Source: a virus
IMG/VR virus record: IMGVR_UViG_3300027365_000009
Location: 1-64,000 of that record
Length of the DNA stretch: 64,000 nt
Strand: one strand, 5' to 3'
In this document: positions 14,255 through 24,373 of the stretch, piece after piece
Numbering within the stretch: the stretch's first letter is position 1
Layout: the number at the start of each line of letters is the position of its first letter
Position numbers and translations under genes: made by a program
The notes under the pieces: generated by a model
What the model was told of the DNA's origin: nothing
Databases searched by the model: none
Seen by the model: only the letters and a program-made list of their open reading frames with translations

Positions 14255-15730
14255 ATCCATATCAGCGATATGCGAGTACAACAGGGTCCGGTAGCCGGGG
14301 AATTCTTTTACACAGCTTAGTCCATTGGGACCTGCCATAAAACTGGGTAGTGTGATTATCCACGATTCGTGGCCCACCACATACTCGTCGAGTTCATCCA
14401 CCGGATCGTCAGAGGAGGTGCCAATCACACAGGGCTCTGGTCGATCAAGATACCAGAAGTGCATGCTATCGCAAAGTCGTTTTGGTGACGAGTTAAAGTT
14501 CTTGTAGTCGGAGTTTCCCGAGAACATGGAAATGTTAGATGCAAGGTCATTGGTTTTCTCGTCCAGTAACTCCAGTGAGATACTATCGAAGATGTTATAC
14601 ACCCCATATTCGATCTTATAGCGTTCCTGCATGACTTCGTGCCAACGCAGTCCCGATAGGTGTTCGGTCTCTTTGAACTTTAGCTTGGTGAGTCCCAGTT
14701 CTTTATTGAGGATATAATCCAGGGCATACGAGCTATCCTTCCCATTGGCTATCCTCAAGATCCGATAGACCGGGAGAGAGTCAATAAACTGAAAGGAGGC
14801 CGGATGGGTGACCCAGTTCCAACGATCCTCGATATTGATCGACATGGTCTTCCCGGATGCTGTCACTTTTTGCGCAGGGCCCCGACGGTAGTCGAAGTAC
14901 CGATACAGTTCAGGGATTCCTGGGTCAGAGAACACGTCTTTCGGATCAATGTTCTCCCGCTCCAGGTTCTTCACCATGTTGGTGACGTCGAAGTCCATGT
15001 TCCAAAAGGTGTAGAAATCAGGTTTCCATTCATGGAGCCGTTTAGCGGACTCGACGACGATCTGTCCGGGTGTATCACAAATCACGACTTCGAGGTTAAT
15101 GTTACGGGACCGTAAGGTCTCACCAATGTACTTGTGGGCTAACTCATGGGTCTTGCCGACGGGATCATCAATGTCACTGACCCACTCCCTGAGGTAGAAC
15201 AGACTGGCGTTCTTCTTACAGGTGACGGACATACAAATGATCTCACCGTCCTTGGAGTGGACGTTAGTCTCGATATCCCCCGCCGCCACACTGTTGAAGC
15301 TAATCAGTCCGGGCCAGCGTTCTTTGTACTCCGCTTTGAGCAGGCAGGCGGAGCTCACGTCAGCACCATACAGGTAGGGGCTACGGGCCAAACGCTTCAG
15401 GGGTGGGTTAGGCCCCGACGAGTAGTCGTTTAGCGCTCTCGCAGCCGCTCTCGGGAGCTCTAGCTGGGTGGTGGTGTACTTGGTACAGTTCTTGGTGTAT
15501 TCGTAGTCCTTCTTGTCGCGATGGGTCTGACGACCCTTCTGAGTCACCCAGAAGGGACGCTGGTAATCCACGTGCGGGCGGAGTTGGGGTATACGCCGCC
15601 CATCTTTGAGATGGACGTAGACTTTGGCGAGTAACAGATCGTGATTTGACCCATCTTGGGCTTTTACGTAGGTGATGTGCTTAGGTTCAAAGCCTACCAC
15701 ATCTTCTTTAGTATATTCGGGTTGACTCAC
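14255..15730 (-). CDS. Family B DNA polymerase, exon 1 (exonuclease domain)
   Basis: Exon 1 has 492 codons and carries the N-terminal and 3'-5' proofreading domains. Exo I is GDIET (D152, E154). Exo II is NMDFD (N244, D248). Exo III is YNIFD (Y378, D382). All catalytic acids are present, so proofreading should be active. The exon ends SHIADMD, giving the first Asp of motif A. Without splicing the frame stops two codons into the intron. Exon 1 plus exon 2 gives a 599-residue protein. Its start at 15730 has AAGGAG ~7 bp upstream, and it begins a leftward unit of four genes. Confidence 0.9.
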
Positions 15731-15872
15731 AGGGCAAACTCCTTAGTGGTCTCTGCACAGGATAGGTAAGGTAAGTAAAAGAGGCCTCAGGCCTCCCTTT
15801 ATGCCTGTATTCTGGGAAGCCGTCTTATTTGTATGATCTAGAATTGATTTCCCCACCTATAAGGACTACCAC
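15731..15872. promoter_or_regulatory. Divergent promoter region
   Basis: This 142-bp gap separates the leftward polymerase gene from the rightward gene at 15873. It contains a short GAGGC/GCCTC hairpin (~15782-15796) and an AT-rich TTGTATGATCTAGAATTG stretch near 15830. Promoters for both directions are expected here, but no motif repeats elsewhere in the window. Confidence 0.35.
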
Positions 15873-17147
15873 ATGTCTGAAGTGTTACAGATTTCTCAGG
15901 AATTCATTAACATCGGCGGAAGCAAAATCCTTGGTGTCGAATTATTGACCAAGGTAGAAGAACTCTGTATCAGGGTACGCGATAAAGGAGTTACGTTAAG
16001 CCAATCGGACTATAATGCCATCACCGAGATCATTATAAAAAGAACCAACCTCAATTTTAAACCGTTGGTTACCGATACCCTGACGATGGGGGTACTGATA
16101 AACGAGCCTGTCGGACATAGCGGTATCTCAAATTTCCATGGGGATAGAAGTACCTCAGGAAAAAATACCGAGTTCTATGATAAGTGGATGTCGTCGACCA
16201 TTGATCTCGACAAGGTCAAAGTCACTGGACAGTTCGAAAAGGTATCGTTCTATCTGGTGCTACCTGAAGCAGATTTTTCCGGCAAGACGGGCCTCACCCC
16301 CGAAGAAATCACCGCCTTTATCCTTCATGAGGTAGGTCACGCATTTTTCAGCCTGGCCACGCTCGGGGAGTATGTCTACCTTAACTACTATCTGACCGAT
16401 GGGGCCGACGTACTTCTTGGGAAGAAGCCGAACAAATATAAAATCGACGTTTTCGATGCAGCGTATCTCAAAAAAGAACTCCCAAAAGAAGAAGTTGAGC
16501 GACTGGTAAAAGATCCCACGGAAGCAAACTATCGCCGCGCGTTACTGATTGCTCACCGTCGTTCGCCGCGAACTCACCTGGTGTCAAAGGCGGGCAGCGA
16601 AAAACGCGACGAACAGCTCGCGGACATGTTCGCCTCCCGCATGGGATTTTCCCGACATCTGGCAACGGGTTTTTATAAGCTGAAGAAGTCGCCGTCCGGT
16701 AGGTTTTATCGGGGGACGGCATACCACACCGCGATAGAGATTGTGAAGTTATTGTTTGGTGGGTTTGCTGTAGCTGGATCACTCACTGTACCGCTTGCGT
16801 CACCAATCCTCCTGTATGCCTACGTGGCAATGGAGTTCGGCGATAGCAGCAACGGCGGCGTGTACGACAACGACTACCAGCGACTTGTTAAGATCCGCCA
16901 GGACCTCATTGCTCAACTCAAACATGCGTCGTCAAATCCAACAAGTCGTGCCATTATCGACGATGATATTAAAGTCGTCGATAATCTTTTGAAAACCATG
17001 AAAGATCGCACCACCTTGGTGATGGCAATGATGTATTTGTTAATCCCCGGCTATCGACGTAGTCGTCAGCAGCTCAAACATGAAGAGCTCCTGGAGTCGT
17101 TACTTAATAACGACCTCTTCCTACAGGCGGACCGATTCCGTCGTTAA
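15873..17147 (+). CDS. HExxH zinc metallopeptidase-like protein
   Basis: This 424-residue protein has an HEVGH zinc-binding helix (H152-H156, in AFILHEVGHAFFSL). About 95 residues later comes DEQLADMFASRMG (E247, D251), the arrangement of gluzincin/M48-type peptidases where an acid in the second motif is the third ligand. A hydrophobic segment around residues ~290-318 could be membrane-embedded or buried. The C-terminus is helical and basic. It starts after an AAGGA site and leads into a short run of genes (17174, 17601, 17914). Substrate is unknown; processing of virion or host proteins is possible. It is not a typical prohead protease. Confidence 0.75.
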   Translation: MSEVLQISQEFINIGGSKILGVELLTKVEELCIRVRDKGVTLSQSDYNAITEIIIKRTNLNFKPLVTDTLTMGVLINEPVGHSGISNFHGDRSTSGKNTEFYDKWMSSTIDLDKVKVTGQFEKVSFYLVLPEADFSGKTGLTPEEITAFILHEVGHAFFSLATLGEYVYLNYYLTDGADVLLGKKPNKYKIDVFDAAYLKKELPKEEVERLVKDPTEANYRRALLIAHRRSPRTHLVSKAGSEKRDEQLADMFASRMGFSRHLATGFYKLKKSPSGRFYRGTAYHTAIEIVKLLFGGFAVAGSLTVPLASPILLYAYVAMEFGDSSNGGVYDNDYQRLVKIRQDLIAQLKHASSNPTSRAIIDDDIKVVDNLLKTMKDRTTLVMAMMYLLIPGYRRSRQQLKHEELLESLLNNDLFLQADRFRR

Positions 17148-17173
17148 TCCACCGTTCACAGAGAGAACACCCC

Positions 17174-17608
17174 ATGAAACTCGGTATTGCCTTAGCCAAA
17201 CAGATCAAGACTCTGGACTTTCCCGAAACCCATCAGCGGGAAATGCGTGCCATGTATGTGGCCCAGGCGCTGGCCTACCAAGGCCACCTCCCCACCGGTT
17301 TAACCGCGGAAGAATATATCCAAGAGAAGATGTCCGATTGGAAAGTCGTTATCAATGACGTCAATGAGATGTTGGTGCTTGATACTAAATTGACGTTCGC
17401 CTTCTTGGAGAAGTTGGTTAAGTCCCGCAAGGAGGTAGTGGAATCAGTGGCTGACACCACCCTTCTGAAAGCCTGTCTTTCCAGTGATAGCATTACTACT
17501 CGTCTGACCGATGATCAACAGGCCGCACTGAACGCAGTGGCGAGTCGTCCGAATTTCGGTCAGTCTCTACTCTCAGTGCGCGATGCCTTTGAGGCTGACA
17601 GTGAGTGA
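17174..17608 (+). CDS. Hypothetical 144-residue protein
   Basis: This is an all-helical protein with no recognised motif. A GAGAG site precedes the ATG, and it is 26 bp after the metallopeptidase gene, overlapping the start of the next gene. Its C-terminus is acidic (RDAFEADSE). Possibly a virion or assembly factor by context. Confidence 0.8.
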   Translation: MKLGIALAKQIKTLDFPETHQREMRAMYVAQALAYQGHLPTGLTAEEYIQEKMSDWKVVINDVNEMLVLDTKLTFAFLEKLVKSRKEVVESVADTTLLKACLSSDSITTRLTDDQQAALNAVASRPNFGQSLLSVRDAFEADSE

Positions 17609-17924
17609 TGACGCACAAACGCCGGGACGGGAACTCCCCGTCCCGCGGTTAACCGATGATTACTTGGAGTCGATGATCGTTCACGAGGATTACCACCAGT
17701 TTCCCCAAACCCGCTTGACTGTTTGTTGTCTGGTGCTTCGGAATGGATGGGAATTGTCCGGGGAGGCAGCATGTGCTAACCCACAGCAATTTGATCCTCA
17801 GATTGGTCGTCGACAGGCCCGGAAGAATGCATTAAAGCGGGTAAAGTCACGCGAACAGTACCTGTTACGTCAACGGCTCTTTGAGGCCGGTATTTTACAT
17901 GGAGGCACCAACAATGACGTTTGA
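17601..17924 (+). CDS. Phage gp49-like conserved protein
   Basis: This ~107-residue protein contains the core of the phage Gp49/gp66 family: TVCCLVLRNGWELSGEAACA, followed by FDPQIGRRQARKNALKRV. The family is common in phages and has no known activity. I favour a GTG start at 17601, overlapping the upstream stop codon and preceded by GAGG. An ATG at 17583 is the alternative. It overlaps the following gene by 11 bp. Confidence 0.75.
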   Translation: MSDDAQTPGRELPVPRLTDDYLESMIVHEDYHQFPQTRLTVCCLVLRNGWELSGEAACANPQQFDPQIGRRQARKNALKRVKSREQYLLRQRLFEAGILHGGTNNDV

Positions 17925-19200
17925 CACTGTCGTTTCACAAGAAGACGCACATGAGAAGCTTGAGGATCTCCCTGAGGAACAGCAAGGACAGGAACTCGAA
18001 CACCCTGAGGTGGAAATGGATGAGGAAGAGGAAGCCGATTACCCCCTGTCTCAACAACAAGTCATCTCTCAGATTAGCATGTCCATGGAGTGGCTAACCG
18101 ATCTCAGGGATACGGTAGCGCGCCGTGGGGTGTCCTCCCACGATATGAAGGCCCTGCGGGAGATCCGAGGCACGCTAGCAGATGTTGGCATCGAACTGGC
18201 CCCGACCCCCGCCCTGGAACATTACCCGATTGGTAGTTATACCAGCGACCGCAGCAGCGTCAATTTAGATGTAGGTCTAGAGAGTATTTCACGCACTATC
18301 GTTGAGACCGTTAAGCTGTGGATTCGTAAGTTGGTAGAATACATCAAGAAGATGTACCGTTGGGTGAAACAACACCTTAAGTCGGAAGATAAGTTCACGC
18401 CCTTTCTTGAACGCTACCAAGAACTGTTCATGGTACTTCGTGATGCCCAGAAGCGCCTCAAAGACGCCAGTGCGGCTGGACGGGGTCGGGAGTATGACAA
18501 GGCTATCGAGAGGGCATTAAATGAATTGATCAAGGATTCTCAACTCAAACGGAGTCCTTTGCAGCTCGCACTGCTGGGAGAGCCCGACCAAGCTGCTCGT
18601 TTACGCACGCTCGAGAAGGATGCGTTTTCCTTTACGCAGACCGTAGAGCGCCAAGTCGATGAGATTGATTTTCTTCTCGGCAACAGTCCCCAACGTAGCA
18701 CCCAAGTCAATGCAGAAGGAACGAGCATTGCGGGCAAGATCCTCCAAGAAGAAATCGATATTTTCACGGCAGAGATGCCCCAGGGAAATTATCTCCAGAA
18801 GCACGTCGCCGTCGATGTATTGGGGACGAAGCCAATTCCCAGTGTATCAGTTACGCTGTCTCCTTACGATTACCTTATGGTCATGCATGAGGAACTCACC
18901 AAGCAACTCAACAATATCCGTAATATCGATATTGATGATAGTCAAGTTGACAAGGTGTCGGGAGTTCTTGGGGATCTGAGTAAGAATGTCGATTATCTCG
19001 TTAAGTTAGCGTCGTTCTTCCACAACACAAACCGCCAGAAGGTGGTGACGTTAAAGAAGCTCGTGACCTTCGAGATGAAAGCACTAAATGCGCTTTATAA
19101 GGATGTCACCACCAATGCCGTAGATACGCGTCAAGCGGAAACCTTCGAGCGGATCTATCGCGACGTGGAGGCGAAACTTAAGAAAGAGGGAATTCGATAG
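17914..19200 (+). CDS. Inner-head-type virion protein
   Basis: This ~428-residue protein starts at the ATG after GGAGG. It has an acidic helical N-terminus (EEEEADYPLSQQQ), then a DVGLESISRTIVETVKLW segment with a SLE/GLE-type processing site like those in the genes at 25851, 27301 and 28548. A long basic helical region (RKLVEYIKKMYRWVKQHLK) follows. This layout of propeptide, cleavage site and helical mature domain is seen in phiKZ-type inner-body proteins packaged in the head. Family membership is inferred from the shared layout, not from sequence identity. Confidence 0.7.
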   Translation: MTFDTVVSQEDAHEKLEDLPEEQQGQELEHPEVEMDEEEEADYPLSQQQVISQISMSMEWLTDLRDTVARRGVSSHDMKALREIRGTLADVGIELAPTPALEHYPIGSYTSDRSSVNLDVGLESISRTIVETVKLWIRKLVEYIKKMYRWVKQHLKSEDKFTPFLERYQELFMVLRDAQKRLKDASAAGRGREYDKAIERALNELIKDSQLKRSPLQLALLGEPDQAARLRTLEKDAFSFTQTVERQVDEIDFLLGNSPQRSTQVNAEGTSIAGKILQEEIDIFTAEMPQGNYLQKHVAVDVLGTKPIPSVSVTLSPYDYLMVMHEELTKQLNNIRNIDIDDSQVDKVSGVLGDLSKNVDYLVKLASFFHNTNRQKVVTLKKLVTFEMKALNALYKDVTTNAVDTRQAETFERIYRDVEAKLKKEGIR

Positions 19201-19219
19201 TTCCCAGCGACGACATAAG

Positions 19220-19257
19220 GGTAGGGCCGAATGGCCCTACCCTATGCTATTTTTTTA
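19220..19257. terminator. Convergent terminator
   Basis: The stem GGTAGGGCC / GGCCCTACC (19220-19228 / 19233-19241) has a GAAT loop and is followed by CTATGCTATTTTTTT. It separates the rightward gene ending at 19200 from the leftward gene ending at 19255. Confidence 0.85.
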
Positions 19258-22155
19258 CCTCACCGTATGACGTAAGAAGCTGATGTCGATATCGTCTTGT
19301 GCGGCCAGGAACTGGTTAGCCAACACAATCAGCCGGCGACGCAAGGCCAGCCTCACGGCATCATCTTCGATACTCACGGTACTGAAGTCGTTATCGCCCC
19401 CGAGTCCTCCAGCCTCGATACTGATGACGTCTTCCCCAGCATTTGCCTTCAAGCGGGCAATAATGTCCGATACGGCTACCGTCCGGCGCCCCAACATCTC
19501 ATTGACAATCTCACGGGTACTTTCGGTCAATGCTTCACGTAACCCCACATTGCCGTAAGCGGTATCCGTCAGATAGTAGTTCACGTAGAAATGCTGATCC
19601 AGTGACAGGGTTGATTTAAGGCCCTCCCTGACCGTGGCTGTGGTGTCCCCTAGCGTCACGGTGGGGTAGAGGTATAACTCACTCTGCTCAAGCAGCCGCT
19701 GCTCAATCAAACCGACGTCATTGTTGATCCACCCCACAATGGTTTGGGGTACGGCTTGACGGTAGTCGGTCGATTCCCGGTCATTGACAAAGTAATACAC
19801 CCCATCGAGTAGCATCAAGACAAACTCACGAACAATCTTCCGGGGACCAATTAATTCAGGTTCGCCGTTGGCATTGAGAACCACGTCGCCCTTCAGGTAC
19901 CGATAGACGGGATTACCGTCCTCATCGACCTTCACATCCCCTTTAGCGTGCAGGATATTGTACGTGATGTTACCGTCCACATCGGTTCCCAGAATGATTT
20001 GTCCGTTTTCATCCCGCTCATACACCGGGGCATCGTAGGTGTAGGGGATGTTCTCCTCATGACGCTTGTATGCATAAGAGGAGATCAGACTACGGTTTCT
20101 CCGCCACAACTGAGTTAACTCTTGACCAAAATGGACCCTCAGTCGTTCACGGGAAATCGCCATGAACCCTTCAGGCAGGAGATGGGTTTGAACGATCAAG
20201 TCCAGATCCCCTTCTCGATAATTCCGAAGGTCTTGGTTCAGGGCAATGAACGTGAAGTCAAAGTCATGCTCCAACGGTGTGGCGAAGTCAGTTTGAACCT
20301 CATCAAACATGGAGAGGTTAGTGGTGTGCAGACCGTGGTCTTTATCCAGATCCATTCGGGTGTAGATATCGAACTGGTACAGACGTTCTTTGTCCTCAGT
20401 GCCGATGAACGTCCCATTGATGGAGGCGTAGCTGTTTTCCCCATTAGGCTGATAGCCCATCTGCACCACGATGTCATCGTCACTGATGGATTTAAACCGA
20501 TCGCCGGACTTGAGCTTCACGGTGATCCGATAGCCCTCGTCAATACGGACGATGTCATATGTGTCGATTCCCACCTGAATCTGGGCAGTGTCGTTCTCCT
20601 CAACGAATACCTTACGCATGATGGTGGGGGCATCCAGATAGTAGGGCCTGACATCGAATTGGTTGTCGGTCACATCCAGGACGTAATGGAAGGGCGTGAA
20701 CAAATAGCGTTCGTTATTGACATGCCGTGTGAGGGCATCAGGAGACATGGCCATCACGTCCCGTATAACGCTATCACGCACCACTTCGATCTTCCCGTCG
20801 ACATAACGGTACAACATCGACGGTTTGATCGTCAGACGCTCTCCATTGTCGTAGGTGTGATCGGACAGTGCAATGTCTTCAATCTTCAGTTGAAGTTGAC
20901 CCATGGTACAGCCCATTCCCCCTGAGACACTGCTGCTCTCGGGAGCGGGCAACCGTCGGGTGGCTAAGAACTGACGATTGGTGATGTTGTCAATATTGGT
21001 GACAACGGAGTAGCCCCGACTCTCCAGTTCGGTTGACAGTTGCGCATGGGTTATGGGTACACGACTGACACCCAAGGTGTTATTAATCACTTGCTGGCGC
21101 AGCGTGGTAAAATCCACCGCTCGACTGCCCCCGGTCACCCGGTTGCCATTAAGGCATTGGATCTGATTGAACGTGTTTAACGGAGAGACAAAACTGCTGT
21201 TATCATCGATGGCATTCAACGTCATCTCAAACTGGCTGGCCTGGTATCCCCCCAGATCGAGATCAATGGGACCCTTGGTAGAATAAACGTCAACTCGCAC
21301 TTCGCCATTCACCAGACCTTGGGTGAAATAGATCAGAGGGATCTTCACGTTCAGAATGCCGTCATGAACTTGAAGGACCGCCGTGACGTCGGTGGGGTCA
21401 TAAACCTGATCAGTATGGGTGGTACGAATTTCCCGCCAGTTCTGACCGCCGTCGGAAAGGTACACCCGCGCCACATAGAACTGATCGGAAAACCCAAAGT
21501 CGGCGTCGAAAGCGGAGGCGGCGTTAACTGACTCCGTGAAGGTGGTAACGGCGAACTGTCCTGCGGGGACGTGCAACACCAACAGACGGTCCCGGTTCAA
21601 GCGGAGTACATCCCAGTCCACCATGTTGGATTCCAAGGTCTGTACTGGTGAGGTGTCAGTTCCGTCATACATTACCTGGAGACCGCCGTGCGACATAATG
21701 CGGATCTCAATTGGATACTGCATGGTGAAGGTGGTGTCGGCAACTCGAAAACGGGTCAGGCGAGGAATCACCAATTTACGGACATCGCTGTCCGGTACGG
21801 GAAGGGCCTTGGACAGGACCTCATCAAATGACAGGTAGATGTCGAATGTGGTCCATGCAGGCGTGGCAAACCGCCCAATGTAGTCCCGGTCGGCCATGTG
21901 GAGATACAGCTCTTCGGTGTCAATGGCCATGCTGGGGTATAATCGACGAAGGAGGGCTTCCCCTTCCACCACGTTCATGTTGGCATTTAGTACCGCCCCT
22001 TCCATCAGGAACACAAACGGATGGCTGGCGTCAGGAATGTCGTAATCGCCTTCACCACTCACCTGCGATTGGAGTTCATCCAACATCAGGTTCTGCATCA
22101 GCATGGGATTAAAACGCACGTCACTTAGACGGTCTTTAAAATTACTCACAGTCAT
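19255..22155 (-). CDS. Large virion structural protein (966 residues)
   Basis: This long mixed alpha/beta protein has many beta-rich stretches. A central YSVVTNIDNITNRQFLATRR segment resembles baseplate or tail-associated proteins of giant phages. No enzyme motif is visible. A further protein (22165-23187) lies 9 bp upstream in the same leftward unit, and the pair may act together in the tail or baseplate. The function assignment is inferred from size and context. Confidence 0.75.
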   Translation of the reverse strand: MTVSNFKDRLSDVRFNPMLMQNLMLDELQSQVSGEGDYDIPDASHPFVFLMEGAVLNANMNVVEGEALLRRLYPSMAIDTEELYLHMADRDYIGRFATPAWTTFDIYLSFDEVLSKALPVPDSDVRKLVIPRLTRFRVADTTFTMQYPIEIRIMSHGGLQVMYDGTDTSPVQTLESNMVDWDVLRLNRDRLLVLHVPAGQFAVTTFTESVNAASAFDADFGFSDQFYVARVYLSDGGQNWREIRTTHTDQVYDPTDVTAVLQVHDGILNVKIPLIYFTQGLVNGEVRVDVYSTKGPIDLDLGGYQASQFEMTLNAIDDNSSFVSPLNTFNQIQCLNGNRVTGGSRAVDFTTLRQQVINNTLGVSRVPITHAQLSTELESRGYSVVTNIDNITNRQFLATRRLPAPESSSVSGGMGCTMGQLQLKIEDIALSDHTYDNGERLTIKPSMLYRYVDGKIEVVRDSVIRDVMAMSPDALTRHVNNERYLFTPFHYVLDVTDNQFDVRPYYLDAPTIMRKVFVEENDTAQIQVGIDTYDIVRIDEGYRITVKLKSGDRFKSISDDDIVVQMGYQPNGENSYASINGTFIGTEDKERLYQFDIYTRMDLDKDHGLHTTNLSMFDEVQTDFATPLEHDFDFTFIALNQDLRNYREGDLDLIVQTHLLPEGFMAISRERLRVHFGQELTQLWRRNRSLISSYAYKRHEENIPYTYDAPVYERDENGQIILGTDVDGNITYNILHAKGDVKVDEDGNPVYRYLKGDVVLNANGEPELIGPRKIVREFVLMLLDGVYYFVNDRESTDYRQAVPQTIVGWINNDVGLIEQRLLEQSELYLYPTVTLGDTTATVREGLKSTLSLDQHFYVNYYLTDTAYGNVGLREALTESTREIVNEMLGRRTVAVSDIIARLKANAGEDVISIEAGGLGGDNDFSTVSIEDDAVRLALRRRLIVLANQFLAAQDDIDISFLRHTVR

Positions 22156-22164
22156 CTCCTGGTG

Positions 22165-23187
22165 TTAGCGAACGATAATATTGGCTCGTTCGGCGTCGTA
22201 TTGTTCTCTAAATACCCACCACTCTAACTCAAGGGTGAGTTCGTTGATATGAGGGTAAGCGCTGTAGTTAAAATATTCCCGCTCCCAGGGTTTTAACTTG
22301 ACCAGGTAGCGTTCCCGGTTTTCGTCTTTCATTGCCACGTTGAAATGCTCGACCACCCGATTGAATTCATAGATCAGGATATGGTCGTAGTAGGTGAAAC
22401 CCATACAACGAAAGTTGACAGCGATCTGATCATTCGCCGTGGGAAAAGGTGTCTCGGAACCATCCCCTTCAAAATTGAAAATGTTACCAATCGGTGCGGT
22501 CATCGGAAAGCTCGCCCCAGTGGCCCCAATGCGAGTCACATACCGACGGGACTTATCCATGATCAGGCGATAAATGCGGGTGTTATAATCAATCTCGTTG
22601 TATAACACCATGTCGGGGTAGGGCATCAGCCTTCCTTCATAGACAAGGCCCATGTACCAACCCCAGATCAACATCATGAATGATATAGGATCACCCGGCA
22701 GATTGCGAAAGCTTGCCTGTAGGTCATACGTCTCGTAATGGTAAGGTATGTCGTCAACATACGAGTAGGCTTCACGATATAGACCTGGTTGAGACGTGTG
22801 GGTGTTCAACGTAAAATCAGGCCATCCTGATAACGAGATCAAGTTGTTGGAAAGCAGGGGAATAAATGCACTTAAATTGTCGATACCTGGTGAAGTAATC
22901 CCTTGTGCCAACAGACTCGGATCAAGCGATGCCCGAACCATTCGCTGGACACTGTAGGGTTCTTCAACCAACAAGTTACTCATCACACGATCGATGATTA
23001 AGTTATCGTATGACATGTTCATTAACGGTCGCGTGAAAAAGGTAAACCCGTGGTTCTCGGTATTGACCGGAATCGGTCCATTGCGTCCGACAATGTTCAG
23101 CCCATAGAAGGCATCCGAAATGGCTTGGTCGCGTGGTGAGCGCCCCAGGTTTCGCGCAATCTGATTAAGATAATCATCCAGTGCCAT
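22165..23187 (-). CDS. Virion structural protein (340 residues)
   Basis: This aromatic-rich protein (PWEREYFNYSAYPHINELTL, EWWVFREQYDAERA at the end) has no recognised domain. I chose the ATG at 23187 because GGAG sits 6 bp upstream; a GTG at 23199 gives four extra residues. It is first in the leftward pair with the 966-residue gene and divergent from the gene at 23224, so promoters for both lie in ~36 bp, unless the pair is read from further away. Confidence 0.8.
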   Translation of the reverse strand: MALDDYLNQIARNLGRSPRDQAISDAFYGLNIVGRNGPIPVNTENHGFTFFTRPLMNMSYDNLIIDRVMSNLLVEEPYSVQRMVRASLDPSLLAQGITSPGIDNLSAFIPLLSNNLISLSGWPDFTLNTHTSQPGLYREAYSYVDDIPYHYETYDLQASFRNLPGDPISFMMLIWGWYMGLVYEGRLMPYPDMVLYNEIDYNTRIYRLIMDKSRRYVTRIGATGASFPMTAPIGNIFNFEGDGSETPFPTANDQIAVNFRCMGFTYYDHILIYEFNRVVEHFNVAMKDENRERYLVKLKPWEREYFNYSAYPHINELTLELEWWVFREQYDAERANIIVR

Positions 23188-23223
23188 TGTGCACTCCACT
23201 ACATGTAAAGGAAGGAAATCGCT

Positions 23224-24354
23224 ATGACGATGCTCGCGGCCGCCGCTTCAGGTGCGGCACTTCGTATTGGGGATGTGATGACTAGCAAGGTAGCGCAAGC
23301 CCTTGCCAACGGTCAGTCACTGAAATCTTTGGCGGACATTGCCCGCCCAGCACGGGTCGAGCCGTTGGTGGTGGTGGACAAACCACTGGAAGGTCAGGAC
23401 TACATGGACGATGTCATGAAGTTTACTCTGACGACCTTCACCGGCTACTACCTTCAGGCGGTGTCCCTGGTTCTGAACGTGGGGCGTATTGATACCCTCA
23501 AGACCTTAGATGCCCTCAACCCCAATCGCAGCATGGGGGGTGCTGGGAAACGCTTTAAGGAAGCCGTGTTCTCTTCAGAGTCATATGAAAATGGTCTTCC
23601 GTCATTAGAGGCGTTTGATCAACCGATGGAACGCGAAGATCTGCTGGTCTCGGTAGAAGGCGATGACGGCGGTCAAACCATGGGGGTCGACGATGAAACG
23701 TACAAGAAGTTTTATGAGGTCGAAAACCTGGCCGTCGGCAAACTGATCAATGTCGAACTCAAGGACGGCGACCACAGCGCGAAGCTGCCGGTACTGATTC
23801 GACTGACGCCCACCACCGTTCCGTCACAGGTCCTGACTCATATCTTTACGGCCACCTCCCGTAATGCCTCTTGGAAAGAGCGGTATCACCTGTGGCGTGC
23901 GGGCCAGATTCGTCTGGTGCGTGATCTGATGTTTTCGGTGGATCTGATTGATGAACACCGCAAGGCATTGATCAACGACACCTCCAATGTCTACATGACA
24001 ATGACGGATCGACGTCGCAAGAACAGCCAAAAGGCGATGTTCTCTGGCACCCCCTCAATGGCGGATGCTTCCAACATCGCGATCATCACCAAGGACACGG
24101 CTCGGGAGATCGGGCGTGCCATGTACGGTAAGATCGACAGTTTAAAGATCCGTAAACAGATCTTTGATGCGACGTACCTGATGCTGCTGGTGGTGGTGGA
24201 CGAACAGTGGGAGCGGGTGACCATTTATCACCGCGGGGTGGATCAGCCCACTGAAGCCAGCTTCCGTGAAATCAAGGGCGCTGAGAAAGGTAAAGGACCG
24301 GACATCACCGAGATCCTCAAAGCCTACTCCCTCGGGGCATCTCCCTCCATTTAA
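23224..24354 (+). CDS. Virion structural protein
   Basis: This 376-residue protein has a hydrophobic Ala-rich N-terminus (MTMLAAAASGAALRIGDVM) and a SLEAFDQ segment near residue ~133 that resembles the SLE processing sites in other head proteins here. Its beta-rich core includes IRLTPTTVPSQVL and TATSRNASWKERYHLWRAG. Codon use is biased toward C-ending codons, suggesting high expression. GAAGGAAA precedes the ATG. It leads the rightward structural operon that runs on to 25817 and probably beyond. Confidence 0.75.
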   Translation: MTMLAAAASGAALRIGDVMTSKVAQALANGQSLKSLADIARPARVEPLVVVDKPLEGQDYMDDVMKFTLTTFTGYYLQAVSLVLNVGRIDTLKTLDALNPNRSMGGAGKRFKEAVFSSESYENGLPSLEAFDQPMEREDLLVSVEGDDGGQTMGVDDETYKKFYEVENLAVGKLINVELKDGDHSAKLPVLIRLTPTTVPSQVLTHIFTATSRNASWKERYHLWRAGQIRLVRDLMFSVDLIDEHRKALINDTSNVYMTMTDRRRKNSQKAMFSGTPSMADASNIAIITKDTAREIGRAMYGKIDSLKIRKQIFDATYLMLLVVVDEQWERVTIYHRGVDQPTEASFREIKGAEKGKGPDITEILKAYSLGASPSI

Positions 24355-24373
24355 TCATCGACGAGGTCTTTGA

